DNA of 64,000 nucleotides. Source: Streptomyces sp. NBC_00568. GTDB taxonomy: Bacteria; Actinomycetota; Actinomycetes; Streptomycetales; Streptomycetaceae. Below, in pieces: positions 10,944 to 19,403 of the stretch. Positions within the stretch are counted from its first letter, which is position 1. The number at the start of each line of letters is the position of its first letter. The stretch is from contig NZ_JAPENW010000001.1 in assembly GCF_026341855.1 (NCBI RefSeq), positions 682,001 through 746,000 of the forward strand. The letters run 5' to 3'. A program made the translations under genes and the position numbers. The notes under the pieces were generated by a model. It was not told the origin of the DNA. It did not search any database and worked only from the letters and a program-made list of their open reading frames with translations.

Positions 10944-11498
10944 ATGAAGGCGTCGAGTCACGAAGAGTTCCGGGAGTTCGTAGCAATGCGCTCCACCGCG
11001 CTGCTGCGGCTCGCGGTGCTGCTCACCGGCGGGGACCGGCATGGCGCGGAAGACCTGCTGCAGATCGCGTTGATGAAGGCCTACGGGCGCTGGGCGCAGA
11101 TCGAGCAGCCCGAGGCGTACATCCGCCAGGTCATGTACCGCCAGCAGGTCAACCGCTGGCGGCTGCGCAGACACAGTGCAGAGACGACCGTGCCCGTGGT
11201 GCCCGAGTCCGGCGGGGAGGCCGGCTCCGAGTCGGACTCCGAGTTGCGGATCGCGCTGTGGGCGGCACTGGGCCGTCTGACGAAGCGGCAGAGAGCCGTG
11301 GTCGTCCTGCGCTACTTCGAGGACCTGCCGGAGGCCGAGGTCGCGGCGCTGCTGAGGTGCCCGGTCGGCACCGTGCGCAGTACGGCGCACCGGTCGCTCG
11401 CGAAGCTCCGGGCGCTCGTGCCGGAGCTCGGGCCCGAAGGGCGCGCGAAGGAACAGATGCAGCCGCTCAGCTACACGTCGAAGGGGATCCAGGGATGA
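10944..11498 (+). CDS. RNA polymerase sigma factor, SigE family (ECF)
   Basis: A 184-residue extracytoplasmic-function sigma factor. Region 2 covers about residues 20-80 (LLRLAVLLTGGDRHGAEDLL, MKAYGRWAQIEQPEAYIR), and region 4 about 105-160 (LGRLTKRQRAVVVLRYFEDL, then EAEVAALLRCPVGTVRSTAH). It matches the actinobacterial SigE-like group that pairs with an uncharacterised membrane protein instead of a zinc anti-sigma factor. ATG at 10944 follows GGGAGGG by 3 nt. Its stop overlaps the start of the next gene (ATGA), so the two products are made together. Confidence 0.93.
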   Translation: MKASSHEEFREFVAMRSTALLRLAVLLTGGDRHGAEDLLQIALMKAYGRWAQIEQPEAYIRQVMYRQQVNRWRLRRHSAETTVPVVPESGGEAGSESDSELRIALWAALGRLTKRQRAVVVLRYFEDLPEAEVAALLRCPVGTVRSTAHRSLAKLRALVPELGPEGRAKEQMQPLSYTSKGIQG

Positions 11499-12850
11499 CG
11501 ACGGAGCAGGTGGAGGAGAAGGTCAGGGAGACACTGCACGCGGTCGACCTGGACCGGGTCCGGGCACCCGGGGACCTGGTCGAGAAGGTGGTGCGGCGGC
11601 GCGGCCGGCGCCGCTTCTCGCAGGCCGCGGGGGCGGCGGTGGCCGTTGCCGCGATCACCGTGGGAGCGGTGTTCGGCTTCGGGGGCGGCGGCGCGGCCGA
11701 GCAGGACAGGCCCGTGCGGCCGGCGGTGTCGCCGGAGGGCTGGAAGCCGTGGCAGAGCGACACCCCGGGCGCCAGCGAGCGGGGCTGCCTGGTGGACGGT
11801 TCCGCGCTGTACTGCAGCGGGTCCAAGTACGACGCCGCGAAGATCGACGCCAACACCGGCGAGCGGCTGTGGACCGTCAAGGTCAATCGCGAAGGCGACA
11901 GCATCGACCACGCGTTCGCCGTGCGCGACGGTGTCGTCTACGCCTACCGCAATCACACCGCGAAGAACGAGCCGGGCGGGGACTACGCGGGCGGTACCGA
12001 TCTGATGGCGGTGGACGCCGATACCGGTGATGTGCTGTGGAAGGTCCAGATGCCGCAGGACGACCGCACCGACCAGGCCGCCATGCTCATCGACGGCGCC
12101 GTGCTGGCCAACACCCCGTCACTGCGCACGATGTCGGCCCTCGATCCGCTGACCGGCAAGGAGAAGTGGCACCACACCTGGGACAAGGGCATCGCATGCC
12201 AGCGGGCGGTGCTGGGCGGTGTGCCCTATCTCGTCTGCGTGCGGGACTCCGAGAACCCCGACCACACGGACGTCTTCCGTCTCGATCCCGCCACCGGAAA
12301 CGCCACGAAGGTCATGACCCTTCCCGGCGGCCAGCAGCTCTTCGGGACCTCGGGGCCCTCGAGGACCCGGCTGGTCCTGGGCGGAAGGCGCGATGCCGCC
12401 GGCGACGTCCGGCTGACCAGCATCAGCGTCTCCGGGGAGCGGACCTCGCACACGTACCGGATCAAGGAGCAGCTGGCCAACGCGGATGTCGTCGGTGATC
12501 GTGTGATCGCGGTGTCCTGGAAGGGCAAGGCCTCGGCCTACTCGCTGACCACGGGAAAGACCCTGTGGACCGCTCCTGTGGGCGTCACGATGCCCGACAA
12601 GGCCATGTTGGCGGGCATCGCGTCTCCCGCGGTGTCGGCGGGGCAGGGCGTCGTGTACTTCTTCAGCCCGACCGGAGATCTGTCCGGCCTCGATCTCCGC
12701 ACGGGTGAGCGGGTCTGGCGCGGTCACGTCGACCTGGGCAAGGGGACGCGCGACCGCGGGATGACGCCGCAAGTCCTGCTGTACGAGGATGCGCTGGTCG
12801 TCCGGAACGGCAGCAGGATCGTCTCTCTCCTGCCACGGATCGGGAACTGA
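11495..12850 (+). CDS. membrane-anchored PQQ-like beta-propeller protein, probable sigma-factor partner
   Basis: A 451-residue protein. Residues 1-45 are cytoplasmic (EEKVRETLHAVDLDRVRAPG, then the Arg-rich VVRRRGRRR). One membrane helix follows (about 48-68), then an outside domain of repeated propeller blades with pairs such as DANTGERLWTVKV, DADTGDVLWKVQM, DPLTGKEKWHHTW, TTGKTLWTAPV and LRTGERVWRGHV. These are PQQ/pyrrolo-quinoline-type repeats, usually structural rather than cofactor-binding in this setting. Coupling to the sigma gene and the membrane topology suggest a surface sensor that holds or releases the sigma factor. This role is inference, since no zinc anti-sigma HxxxCxxC motif is present. 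Confidence 0.85.
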   Translation: MTTEQVEEKVRETLHAVDLDRVRAPGDLVEKVVRRRGRRRFSQAAGAAVAVAAITVGAVFGFGGGGAAEQDRPVRPAVSPEGWKPWQSDTPGASERGCLVDGSALYCSGSKYDAAKIDANTGERLWTVKVNREGDSIDHAFAVRDGVVYAYRNHTAKNEPGGDYAGGTDLMAVDADTGDVLWKVQMPQDDRTDQAAMLIDGAVLANTPSLRTMSALDPLTGKEKWHHTWDKGIACQRAVLGGVPYLVCVRDSENPDHTDVFRLDPATGNATKVMTLPGGQQLFGTSGPSRTRLVLGGRRDAAGDVRLTSISVSGERTSHTYRIKEQLANADVVGDRVIAVSWKGKASAYSLTTGKTLWTAPVGVTMPDKAMLAGIASPAVSAGQGVVYFFSPTGDLSGLDLRTGERVWRGHVDLGKGTRDRGMTPQVLLYEDALVVRNGSRIVSLLPRIGN

Positions 12851-12855
12851 CCGAA

Positions 12856-12895
12856 GGGTCATGGGCCGGGCGGCACCCCGTCCGGCCCATGACCC
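12856..12895. terminator. bidirectional hairpin terminator, 14-bp perfect stem
   Basis: Arms 12856-12869 and 12882-12895 are perfectly complementary with a 12-nt loop, between convergent genes ending at 12850 and 12915. Confidence 0.85.
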
Positions 12896-12914
12896 AGGTC
12901 GTGCATCGGTCGCG

Positions 12915-13364
12915 CTAACGCCAGATCGTCTGGACCGAGTCGAACTGGACCCAGGTGATCGGGTTGCCGCTGGTGGCGCCGTAGATCGTCACGGAGCCGG
13001 CGGTGTTCACCTCGAAACGGCAGGCGTTGATGCCCTGGCTGTTGTTCCGGGGGCTCGTGGCGCGGACGTACCAGGTGGGCGGCGTCATGGCCGCCGGCAG
13101 CGTGGCGATCTTGGTGTCTGCGGCGAGGTTGCAGGTGATCGCGCCGCGGGCCTGGAGGAACGTGGTACCGAGGATGGTGACGGTGCGGACCTGCGGGGTC
13201 GCGCCGGGCTGCGGGGTGATACCGGTCTCCAGCTCCAGATTGGTCCACGCGGTGGCGTCGACGGCGGCGGCCGCCGCAGGGGTGGCGGTGGCGACGGTGC
13301 CGACGGCGACGGCGGCGGGCAGGCCGAGAGCGGCACCGAGGATGCTACGGCGGCTGTGGGACAT
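12915..13364 (-). CDS. small secreted protein with phage-tail-fibre-like C-terminal domain
   Basis: A 149-residue exported protein. Residues 1-34 are a Tat-like signal (SHSRRSILGAALGLPAAVAV, cleavage after ATPAAAAA). The mature part ends with TLPAAMTPP, PRNN, a beta-rich stretch and ITWVQFDSVQTIWR. The same pattern (TLPDTLSPS, PRNN, VITWAQLDSFSAVWR) ends the neighbouring larger protein, so the two share a C-terminal domain of about 65 residues. The pattern resembles C-terminal modules of phage tail and receptor-binding proteins that present GTLPAGYRPP-type motifs. ATG 13364 follows AAGGAG. It is 52 bp downstream of the larger gene, probably one operon. Confidence 0.75.
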   Translation of the reverse strand: MSHSRRSILGAALGLPAAVAVGTVATATPAAAAAVDATAWTNLELETGITPQPGATPQVRTVTILGTTFLQARGAITCNLAADTKIATLPAAMTPPTWYVRATSPRNNSQGINACRFEVNTAGSVTIYGATSGNPITWVQFDSVQTIWR

Positions 13365-13416
13365 GGTCGTTGGTCTCCTTGACGAGGCCGTGTGGGGAAG
13401 GGCGGAGGGGGCGGGT

Positions 13417-14694
13417 TCAGCGCCAGACGGCGCTGAAGCTGTCGAGCTGGGCCCAGGTGATGACGTTGGTGGAGTTCCCGCCGAACAGGCGCAGTTGGCG
13501 GTCGGTGCCGGCCTCCACGCGGGCGACGCAGTAGCCGCCGACGTTGTTGCGCGGGACGTTGCAGCGGGTCTCCATGCTCGGGGAGAGCGTGTCGGGCAGG
13601 GTGCCGATGACCGCGTCGGCGTCGAAGCTGCCCTTGATCCCGCCGCTGAGCTGGAGCGTCGTCACGCCGCTGACACTGATGAGGCGCCCCTTGGGAGCGT
13701 TCTGGTCGACGGTGACACCGGAGACGAGGGGGATCGTCTGCCAGTCGGTGAGCACCTTGACGCCGTCGACCTCGGGGGTCCCGGAGAACGACGAGATGGT
13801 GCAGGTGCGCGCCCCGCTTGCGTCGCCGGCGAAACCGAAGTGGAGGTAGGCGACCCCGCCCGCCACCTCGACGGCCATGCCTTCGGGCTCGCGCCATTCG
13901 AGACACGGCGCCGCGGTGATGGGCTGCCGGTCCAGGACATTCCCGGTGGCCCACTCGACAGCGGTGATGCAGGTGTTTCCGGGCGGAGCGACCTTGTCGT
14001 AGCTCTCTCCGTCGAGCAGGTAGAGAACGCCGCTGTGGGACGCGTACGCCTGGAAGGTGCCCATGACGCCCGTGGGCTCCGCCAGCCGCTGGCGAGCCTG
14101 GAAGACGCCGGCCGCCGCCTGGGCCAAGTCGTACCGCTCGTAGTACCTCACGCCGTCGACGGCGAACCGGATGACGAGCTCGTTGGTGCTGCGGTCGATG
14201 GTGGGGGTCACGGAGGTGGCGCCCGCCTGGGGGGTGTACGGCGTGCTGTGCAGGGAGGATCCGTAGTCCAGGACCGTCCCGCTCTGGAACGTGAAGTTGG
14301 TGACGGTGGTGCCGATACCGTCCACCTTGTTGTTGACCAGGGTTTCCTTGGATTTCGTCTCGGTCCACAGCCGGATGACGCCGCCACGGTTCTCGACACC
14401 GAGACTCACGCCGTGGCCGAACCCCCGCAGGTACATGTAACCGGTGATCGTGCCCGACCGGTTGAGGCGCGTCACGCACATGTCTCCGTGAATGCGCCGG
14501 TCGTCGCCGGAGACCGGCCCGGACTCACCGCTGAGGGTCAGACCGCCCTCCGCCACCTGGAGCACGAAGATGTCGCCGGACACCGGTTCGATGCCGAACG
14601 ACTGCATCACGGTGCCGTTCTTCAGCGGGCGACGGTGGAGCAGCCTGCCCACCGGTCCCGCGATGTCAATCTGTCCTACAAGGGTCACGCTCAA
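13417..14694 (-). CDS. TagC/phage receptor-binding-protein-like beta-propeller protein with tail-fibre-like C-terminus
   Basis: A 425-residue protein. Residues 1-310 form a propeller of the type seen in phage P68 receptor-binding protein and in streptomycete proteins labelled teichoic acid biosynthesis protein C: VMQSFGIEPVSGDIFVLQVA, GDMCVTRLNRSGTITGYMYL, RGFGHGVSLGVE, RLWTET. The C-terminal 110 residues carry a linker and the domain shared with the adjacent small secreted protein. No signal peptide is visible. TTG at 14694 is chosen because AAGGAG lies 8 nt before it; GTG 14688 is an alternative. It could be domesticated phage fibre machinery or a surface-polymer binding protein. No other phage genes flank it. 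Confidence 0.75.
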   Translation of the reverse strand: MSVTLVGQIDIAGPVGRLLHRRPLKNGTVMQSFGIEPVSGDIFVLQVAEGGLTLSGESGPVSGDDRRIHGDMCVTRLNRSGTITGYMYLRGFGHGVSLGVENRGGVIRLWTETKSKETLVNNKVDGIGTTVTNFTFQSGTVLDYGSSLHSTPYTPQAGATSVTPTIDRSTNELVIRFAVDGVRYYERYDLAQAAAGVFQARQRLAEPTGVMGTFQAYASHSGVLYLLDGESYDKVAPPGNTCITAVEWATGNVLDRQPITAAPCLEWREPEGMAVEVAGGVAYLHFGFAGDASGARTCTISSFSGTPEVDGVKVLTDWQTIPLVSGVTVDQNAPKGRLISVSGVTTLQLSGGIKGSFDADAVIGTLPDTLSPSMETRCNVPRNNVGGYCVARVEAGTDRQLRLFGGNSTNVITWAQLDSFSAVWR

Positions 14695-14843
14695 CGACGC
14701 TGCTCCTTCTCGCACGTTCCTGTGCTGTCATGCTCAGGGCGGCGCAAGTGTCGCATGAGCTGGGCCGATTCAAGACTGCGCTGGTCAGAGGCGGTTGGGT
14801 TCCATGAGGGCGCCTTCCCGGGTCATGGCGTTCGGATGCCGCC

Positions 14844-15341
14844 TCAGCTCGCCGCCCTGCCACCCGCGCTCCTGCCGATGGCCAGGTCCGAACGTGCCGC
14901 CTTGTGCAGCGCGTTGAGTGCCTCTATGAGCGCGGCGCTCAGTTCCCGGCGGTCGGCGGGAGAGCGGTCGGACGGGTCCCGAGCACACACCAGGATGGCC
15001 CAGAGACGCTCATTGACCGTCATCGCCACCCGCGAAGCCGCTTCGTCCCCCAGCAGCACCAGGCCTTCGAACAGGATGGAACGCCGGGCCTCCGCGGCGT
15101 CCATCGCCGACAGCGCCTCGGAATCGTCCTCGCCACGCTCGCGTGCTTCGACGGCCTGCCGGGCGGCCCGATTCGCTTCCTTCACGCAGGAGACGTACTC
15201 GATGTAGGTGTCGAGCTTGCGTTCGTCCCACCGCGTGGCCATGCTCTGCCGGAACTTGACGCGCTCCGCCATGCCGGTGGCGAGGAACGACGTGACCGCA
15301 CCCAGCAGGACTCCGACCAACGTGATGATCTGACTTGCCAT
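14844..15341 (-). CDS. small membrane-anchored hypothetical protein
   Basis: A 165-residue protein with an N-terminal membrane helix (IITLVGVLLGAVTSFLATGM), then a mostly helical, charged domain (KLDTYIEYVSCVKEANRAAR) and a Ser/Ala/Gly-rich tail. The topology is like the unknown at 10276-10866. No named family recognised. The start at 15341 is supported by a TAACTT -10 box 7 nt upstream, indicating a leaderless mRNA; an earlier in-frame start at 15362 would lie in the promoter. Confidence 0.6.
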   Translation of the reverse strand: MASQIITLVGVLLGAVTSFLATGMAERVKFRQSMATRWDERKLDTYIEYVSCVKEANRAARQAVEARERGEDDSEALSAMDAAEARRSILFEGLVLLGDEAASRVAMTVNERLWAILVCARDPSDRSPADRRELSAALIEALNALHKAARSDLAIGRSAGGRAAS

Positions 15342-15348
15342 GCGGATC

Positions 15349-15354
15349 AAGTTA
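15349..15354 (-). promoter_or_regulatory. -10 box of leaderless promoter
   Basis: Minus-strand TAACTT followed by 7 nt and the ATG at 15341. There is no ribosome-binding site. Confidence 0.6.
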
Positions 15355-15386
15355 GCGGTCACCCGAGACGGGAGATCGGAGATCGG

Positions 15387-16121
15387 CTACAGCAGGCCGA
15401 GGTCGCCGAGTTCCTTGTGCAGGTCCGCGCGCGGGTTGTCGGCGCCCGGCTGCGGGGTGCGACGCGGGGTGGTGTCCAAGGCGCCGGGCGAGGGGGCGGC
15501 CGAGTGCACCCGTGCGCGACGGTCCCGGAAGAGCCAGGCCCCGAGCAGGCCGCCGATCAGGCCGCCGAGGTGTCCGAGCCAGCTCACCCCCGGCGTCCCG
15601 GGTACGGCGACGGTGAGCAGGTAGGCGAAGGAGGCCGCCATGACGACTCCGATCAGCGTGTCGATCAGATGCCGGTCGAAGATCCCGCGGACCACGACAT
15701 AGCCGAAGTACCCGAAGATCAGCCCGCTGGCGCCCACCGTCTCCACGCTGCCGCGCTCGAAGAACCACACCACGAGCCCGCTGGTCACCGCCACGAGCAG
15801 ACTCAGCCCGAGGAAGCGGACCACGCCTCGGTAGGCGGCGAGGAATCCGAAGACGAACAGGGGGCCGGAGTTGCTCTCGATGTGCGCCCAGCTCCAGTGC
15901 AGGAAGGGCGCGCTGAGGATGTCGGGCAAGGTGGCGAGGTCGCCGGACACGAGCCCGTAGTCCCGCGAGAGGGCGTAGTGGTCGGCGTAATTGGCCAGTT
16001 GCACCAGCCAGACGATCGCGAGGAACCCGAACATCACGAAGAACGCCTTCCGCGCCTCCGCGATCATCCGCTCGGCATCGACCGGGCCCCTGCCGGTCCG
16101 GTCCTGGTCCGACCCACCCAT
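15387..16121 (-). CDS. rhomboid family intramembrane serine protease
   Basis: A 244-residue six-helix membrane protein. The catalytic Ser is in the motif VGASGLIFGYFGYVVVRG (GxSG), and the partner His in WLGHLGGLIGGLLGAWLF. HWSWAHIESN carries the conserved His before the membrane. Rhomboids cleave transmembrane helices of other proteins within the bilayer. The tail of about 45 residues is disordered and Pro-rich. ATG 16121 follows a GGGGAGGGGAG ribosome site. No obvious substrate is encoded nearby. Confidence 0.9.
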   Translation of the reverse strand: MGGSDQDRTGRGPVDAERMIAEARKAFFVMFGFLAIVWLVQLANYADHYALSRDYGLVSGDLATLPDILSAPFLHWSWAHIESNSGPLFVFGFLAAYRGVVRFLGLSLLVAVTSGLVVWFFERGSVETVGASGLIFGYFGYVVVRGIFDRHLIDTLIGVVMAASFAYLLTVAVPGTPGVSWLGHLGGLIGGLLGAWLFRDRRARVHSAAPSPGALDTTPRRTPQPGADNPRADLHKELGDLGLL

Positions 16122-16203
16122 GGCACGCTCCCCTCCCCCGGCGGATCCGCTTCCGCTCACCCCGAACTCTAGGGAATCCCGGCCGCGACGACCGCCCCGG
16201 CCG

Positions 16204-17997
16204 TCACCTCCCGTCATCCGCGCCGGGCCTCCTCGCGCGCTCCTGTCTCACGACCACCGACGGCCCCGAGGTCGCGCCTTCCCCGCCGGGGGAAACCTCG
16301 AAACGGAAGCCGGCCGTGTCCCCCGGCGCCCAGGTGACCGTCACGTCGTGAGCGCCCGGCCCGCCTTCGTCGATCGCATCCACCCGTACGGACACCAGCT
16401 CCGCGAGCGGGACGGGCTCCGGCTCGGCGGTGAGGCGGACAAGGGCGACGAAGAGGGAGGCGTCGTCCCCGGTGACGCCTTCCCCCGCTCCGGACAGGCC
16501 GTGCACGGGCACGACTTCGGAGCGTACGCCGTCCCGCGCGGCCCAGCCCGTGACCCGTACCGGCGTCCCGGGCGCCGCGCCCGACACCAGATGGGCCCGC
16601 ACCTCCACGGCACCGCGGGCGATCACGAGGGAGGCGGCCCGGATGCCCTCCGACACGGTGTGCCGGGACGCCGCCCAGCCCTCTCCGGCCCCCAGCGGCT
16701 CGATCCCCGTACGGCTCGCGTCGGCACCGACGATCACGCTGTTGTCGTTCGACGGCGAAGGCTTCGTCACCGTCGAGTAGGCGAGCCGTGTGTAGTACGG
16801 GTCGTAGCGGACGTCCTCGCTGCCGTGGTTGTGAAGGCGCACCAGACCGTCCGAACGCGTCGACTGGATCAGCCAGTTGGGTGGTCCGACCGGGGTCACC
16901 GCGTCAGCGAGTTCCGCCGGGCCCGGCTCCTCCGTGGCCGTCCAGACCTCGTGCTCAGGGGGCAGCAGCAGACCGACGAAGGCCTTGCCGGCCCAGTAGG
17001 GCGAGGCGGGGCCGGAATACTTCTGCAGGAACGCCTCGTCGGGGCCGTGCCAGCCGAGGGTGAGCAGTCCCTTGTCGTCCACCGCGCCCCGGTCGAGGAA
17101 GTAGCGCAGGGCACCCGACGCGAGGCGGCGGGTCTCGCCCGGGGACAGGGGTGTACGGCCGGTGAGCGCGCCGAGCCAGAGGGGGGCGGTGGTCGCGAAA
17201 CGGTAGGTGAGCGAGCGGCCTTGGAGCATCGGCGCGCCGTCGCCGCCGAACAGGCGGGCGTAGTCGCCGAGATGGGTCTCCAGGCGGCCGGCGTACAGAT
17301 CGAGGAGCCGGGTGTCGTCCGCCAGCCACGCGTGCAGCACCGGGTAGAGGTGCATCGCCCAGCCGTTGTAGTAGTCGAACTTGCGCCCGTGCCCGTCGGT
17401 GTACCAGCCGTCGCCGAGGTACCACTGCTCGATGCGCTCCAGGCCGCGGTCGATCGCGGCGCGCGACGCCTCGGGCTCGTACCCGATCTCCTGGAGGAAG
17501 CCGCCGACCGTCACCGGGAACAACTCCCAGTTGCAGGGCCAGGGTTCGGCCGTCAGCGCGTCGCCGAGCCACTCGGCGGCACGCTGCCGCACGCCGTCGT
17601 CCAGGCGGTCCCACAGCAGCGGCCGGGTCAGCCGCAGCGCGAGCGCGATCGACGCGGCCTCGACGAGTGGCTGGCTGCGGTCCTCGACTCGGGGCCAGAC
17701 GCCCGCGGTTCCGGCGGCGAGCCCCTCCGCGTAGCGCTCCAGTACCTTCTCGTCACGGCGGAAGGCGGCCGGCAGCAGGGTACGGGCGTACCCCTCCAGG
17801 CCGTCGGAGAGCCTGCCGGACGCGCTCGTGTGCGTTCCGGGGAAGTGGTAGAGGGCTCCGTCGTCGCTGGCGTACGGCGCGACCGCGGCGAGCAGGGAAT
17901 CGGCGACCGCCTCCCAATGCGCGCGGGTGCAGCCGGTGTAGGGGCTCAGGGCGCGGTCCTCGGACGGCTCGGAAGGCTCGGAGGGCTGGGAGAGCAT
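16204..17997 (-). CDS. DUF2264 domain-containing protein (GH154-like), putative cell-wall glycan hydrolase
   Basis: A 597-residue protein. The N-terminal two-thirds is an alpha/alpha-barrel typical of DUF2264: WPCNWELFPVTVGGFLQEIG, WYLGDGWYTDGHGRKFDYYN, WAMHLYPVLHAWLADD, GRSLTYRFATTAPLWLGAL. The C-terminal third is a beta-sandwich. The family is associated with pectin and arabinogalactan loci and has been linked to beta-glucuronidase activity (GH154). I recall this rather than prove it. No signal peptide, so it would act on imported oligosaccharides. ATG 17997 is preceded by AGGAAG. It lies 100 bp downstream of the acetylesterase gene in the same direction, likely one transcript. Confidence 0.8.
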   Translation of the reverse strand: MLSQPSEPSEPSEDRALSPYTGCTRAHWEAVADSLLAAVAPYASDDGALYHFPGTHTSASGRLSDGLEGYARTLLPAAFRRDEKVLERYAEGLAAGTAGVWPRVEDRSQPLVEAASIALALRLTRPLLWDRLDDGVRQRAAEWLGDALTAEPWPCNWELFPVTVGGFLQEIGYEPEASRAAIDRGLERIEQWYLGDGWYTDGHGRKFDYYNGWAMHLYPVLHAWLADDTRLLDLYAGRLETHLGDYARLFGGDGAPMLQGRSLTYRFATTAPLWLGALTGRTPLSPGETRRLASGALRYFLDRGAVDDKGLLTLGWHGPDEAFLQKYSGPASPYWAGKAFVGLLLPPEHEVWTATEEPGPAELADAVTPVGPPNWLIQSTRSDGLVRLHNHGSEDVRYDPYYTRLAYSTVTKPSPSNDNSVIVGADASRTGIEPLGAGEGWAASRHTVSEGIRAASLVIARGAVEVRAHLVSGAAPGTPVRVTGWAARDGVRSEVVPVHGLSGAGEGVTGDDASLFVALVRLTAEPEPVPLAELVSVRVDAIDEGGPGAHDVTVTWAPGDTAGFRFEVSPGGEGATSGPSVVVRQERARRPGADDGR

Positions 17998-18097
17998 CAA
18001 ATGGGCTTCCTGTCCGGTCTGTTGGCGGACACCACGCCCCGGACGGCCGGGGTGGGTACCTGGGGCGCCCCGGTTCCGGTCGGAACGCCCCAGGGGC

Positions 18098-19186
18098 TCA
18101 TCCCACCCGCACCAGAGCCTTCGGCACCAGATGCAGGGCGAGGAGTTCGTCGCGGACCAGGGCCGCGTACACCGTGGCGCCGTGCACCGAGGTGTGGGTG
18201 TTGTCCCGCTTCTCGTTGTAGAGGTAGATCGCCTTGGAACCCTCGACACCGAGCGATTCGACGAGGGCCTTGGTCTTCGCCGTGAGGTCGATGAGCGGCA
18301 CGTCCTCGGCGGCGGCGACCGAGCGGATGACGGCCGGATGGTCCACGCCGAGGCCGTTCACCAGCAGCGCGGTGCCGTTGTTCAGGGTGCCGTCCGCGTT
18401 GAACCAGCGGCGGACGATCGGCGTGACGAGGACGGGCTCGCCGCCCCGGGCGCGGACACCCGCGACGAGTGTCTCGAGGTTCGTCCGGTACGTCGCCTCG
18501 TCGGTCGTCTTGTCGTTGTGGGCGAGCTGGATGAGCACCAGGTCGTGCTCGCGGACGAGCGGCTGGACGGTCGGGAAGAGCGCCGGGGTGGCGAGGTAGG
18601 TGACCGTACTCTCGCCGGAATCCGCGTAGTTGGCGACGGAGAGGCCCCTGCGGAGGTACTGCGGAAGCTGCTGGCCCCAGCCGGAGTACGGGTCACCGGG
18701 CTGGTCGCAGACCGTCGAGTCGCCGACCAGGAAGATCTGACGGGTATGCGCGCGAGTGTCCGCCGGCCGGGCGGAGCGGGGTGCCCGCGGAGCGGCCGGG
18801 GTCACCCGGATGTCGGTCAGCGCGGGCGCCGAACCTCCGACGACGAGGTCCAGACCCGGGGTGCCCTCGGGACCGGTCGGTTCGCCCTCGGGGGTACGGA
18901 CGTTCACGGTGAAGCTGCGCACCGCGGGCCGGCCCGCCTCGGTGACGGTCTCGGGGAGCAGCGAGCGGCGGGTCTCGCCGCTGATCGACGTACTGGCCGC
19001 GGCATCACCGCCCAGCAGCACCGTCACGTCGTACGTTCCCGGCGGGACGTCGAAGTGACAGGCGGTCGCCGTGCAGTTCTCCCTGCCCAGCACGGGCCGC
19101 CCCGGTCGGGCCTGGGCCGGGGTGGCCGACAGCGCACCCGCGGCGGCCACCGCCAGCAGCGGCACGGCGATGGTGAGACGTCTCAT
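18098..19186 (-). CDS. rhamnogalacturonan acetylesterase, SGNH/GDSL hydrolase (CE12 type), secreted
   Basis: A 362-residue exported esterase. It has a Sec signal (about 1-26, ending ATPAQA), then a small beta-domain of about 110 residues, then the SGNH fold with block I FLVGDSTVCDQ (nucleophile Ser), block III HNDKT and block V DNTHTSVHG (catalytic Asp/His). The GDSTV variant and the TVSVYD-like order fit CE12 enzymes that remove acetyl groups from rhamnogalacturonan-I. ATG 19186 follows GGAGGAG. It is divergent from the rhamnogalacturonan lyase, with operator-like dyads in the shared promoter region, so the two are probably co-induced. Confidence 0.88.
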   Translation of the reverse strand: MRRLTIAVPLLAVAAAGALSATPAQARPGRPVLGRENCTATACHFDVPPGTYDVTVLLGGDAAASTSISGETRRSLLPETVTEAGRPAVRSFTVNVRTPEGEPTGPEGTPGLDLVVGGSAPALTDIRVTPAAPRAPRSARPADTRAHTRQIFLVGDSTVCDQPGDPYSGWGQQLPQYLRRGLSVANYADSGESTVTYLATPALFPTVQPLVREHDLVLIQLAHNDKTTDEATYRTNLETLVAGVRARGGEPVLVTPIVRRWFNADGTLNNGTALLVNGLGVDHPAVIRSVAAAEDVPLIDLTAKTKALVESLGVEGSKAIYLYNEKRDNTHTSVHGATVYAALVRDELLALHLVPKALVRVG

Positions 19187-19271
19187 GTGCGGCTCCTCCG
19201 GAGGGACGACAGGACGCCAGGGCGGCAGTGACAGCGACAGGGCCTGGCGGCAGGACCGTATCGTCATTGGC

Positions 19272-19279
19272 AAGCGCTT
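19272..19279. promoter_or_regulatory. candidate LacI-type operator core
   Basis: AAGCGCTT inside GGCAAGCGCTTCC is an 8-bp perfect palindrome matching the usual LacI/CcpA-type centre. It lies in the divergent promoter of the esterase and lyase genes. No lacI gene is in the window. Confidence 0.5.
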
Positions 19280-19324
19280 CCTAGTCCGCGGCCTCATTTC
19301 ATGTGACTGTCAACTTCCACGAAT

Positions 19325-19338
19325 CGAAAGCCCTTTCG
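19325..19338. promoter_or_regulatory. candidate operator CGAAAG-CC-CTTTCG
   Basis: A perfect 6-bp inverted repeat with a 2-nt spacer, 66 bp before the lyase start and 139 bp before the esterase start. CGAA...TTCG dyads are typical of streptomycete glycan-utilisation regulators. Confidence 0.55.
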
Positions 19339-19403
19339 CGAAGTCGATTCGACTGTCACCCTGCGAAACACCCGCACCCCCACCTCCCGAAGGAGGCACC
19401 CCC

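Noticed and set aside
12915..14694. Prophage or tailocin locus
   Set aside because: Only two fibre-like genes are present; there is no capsid, sheath, baseplate, holin or integrase nearby.
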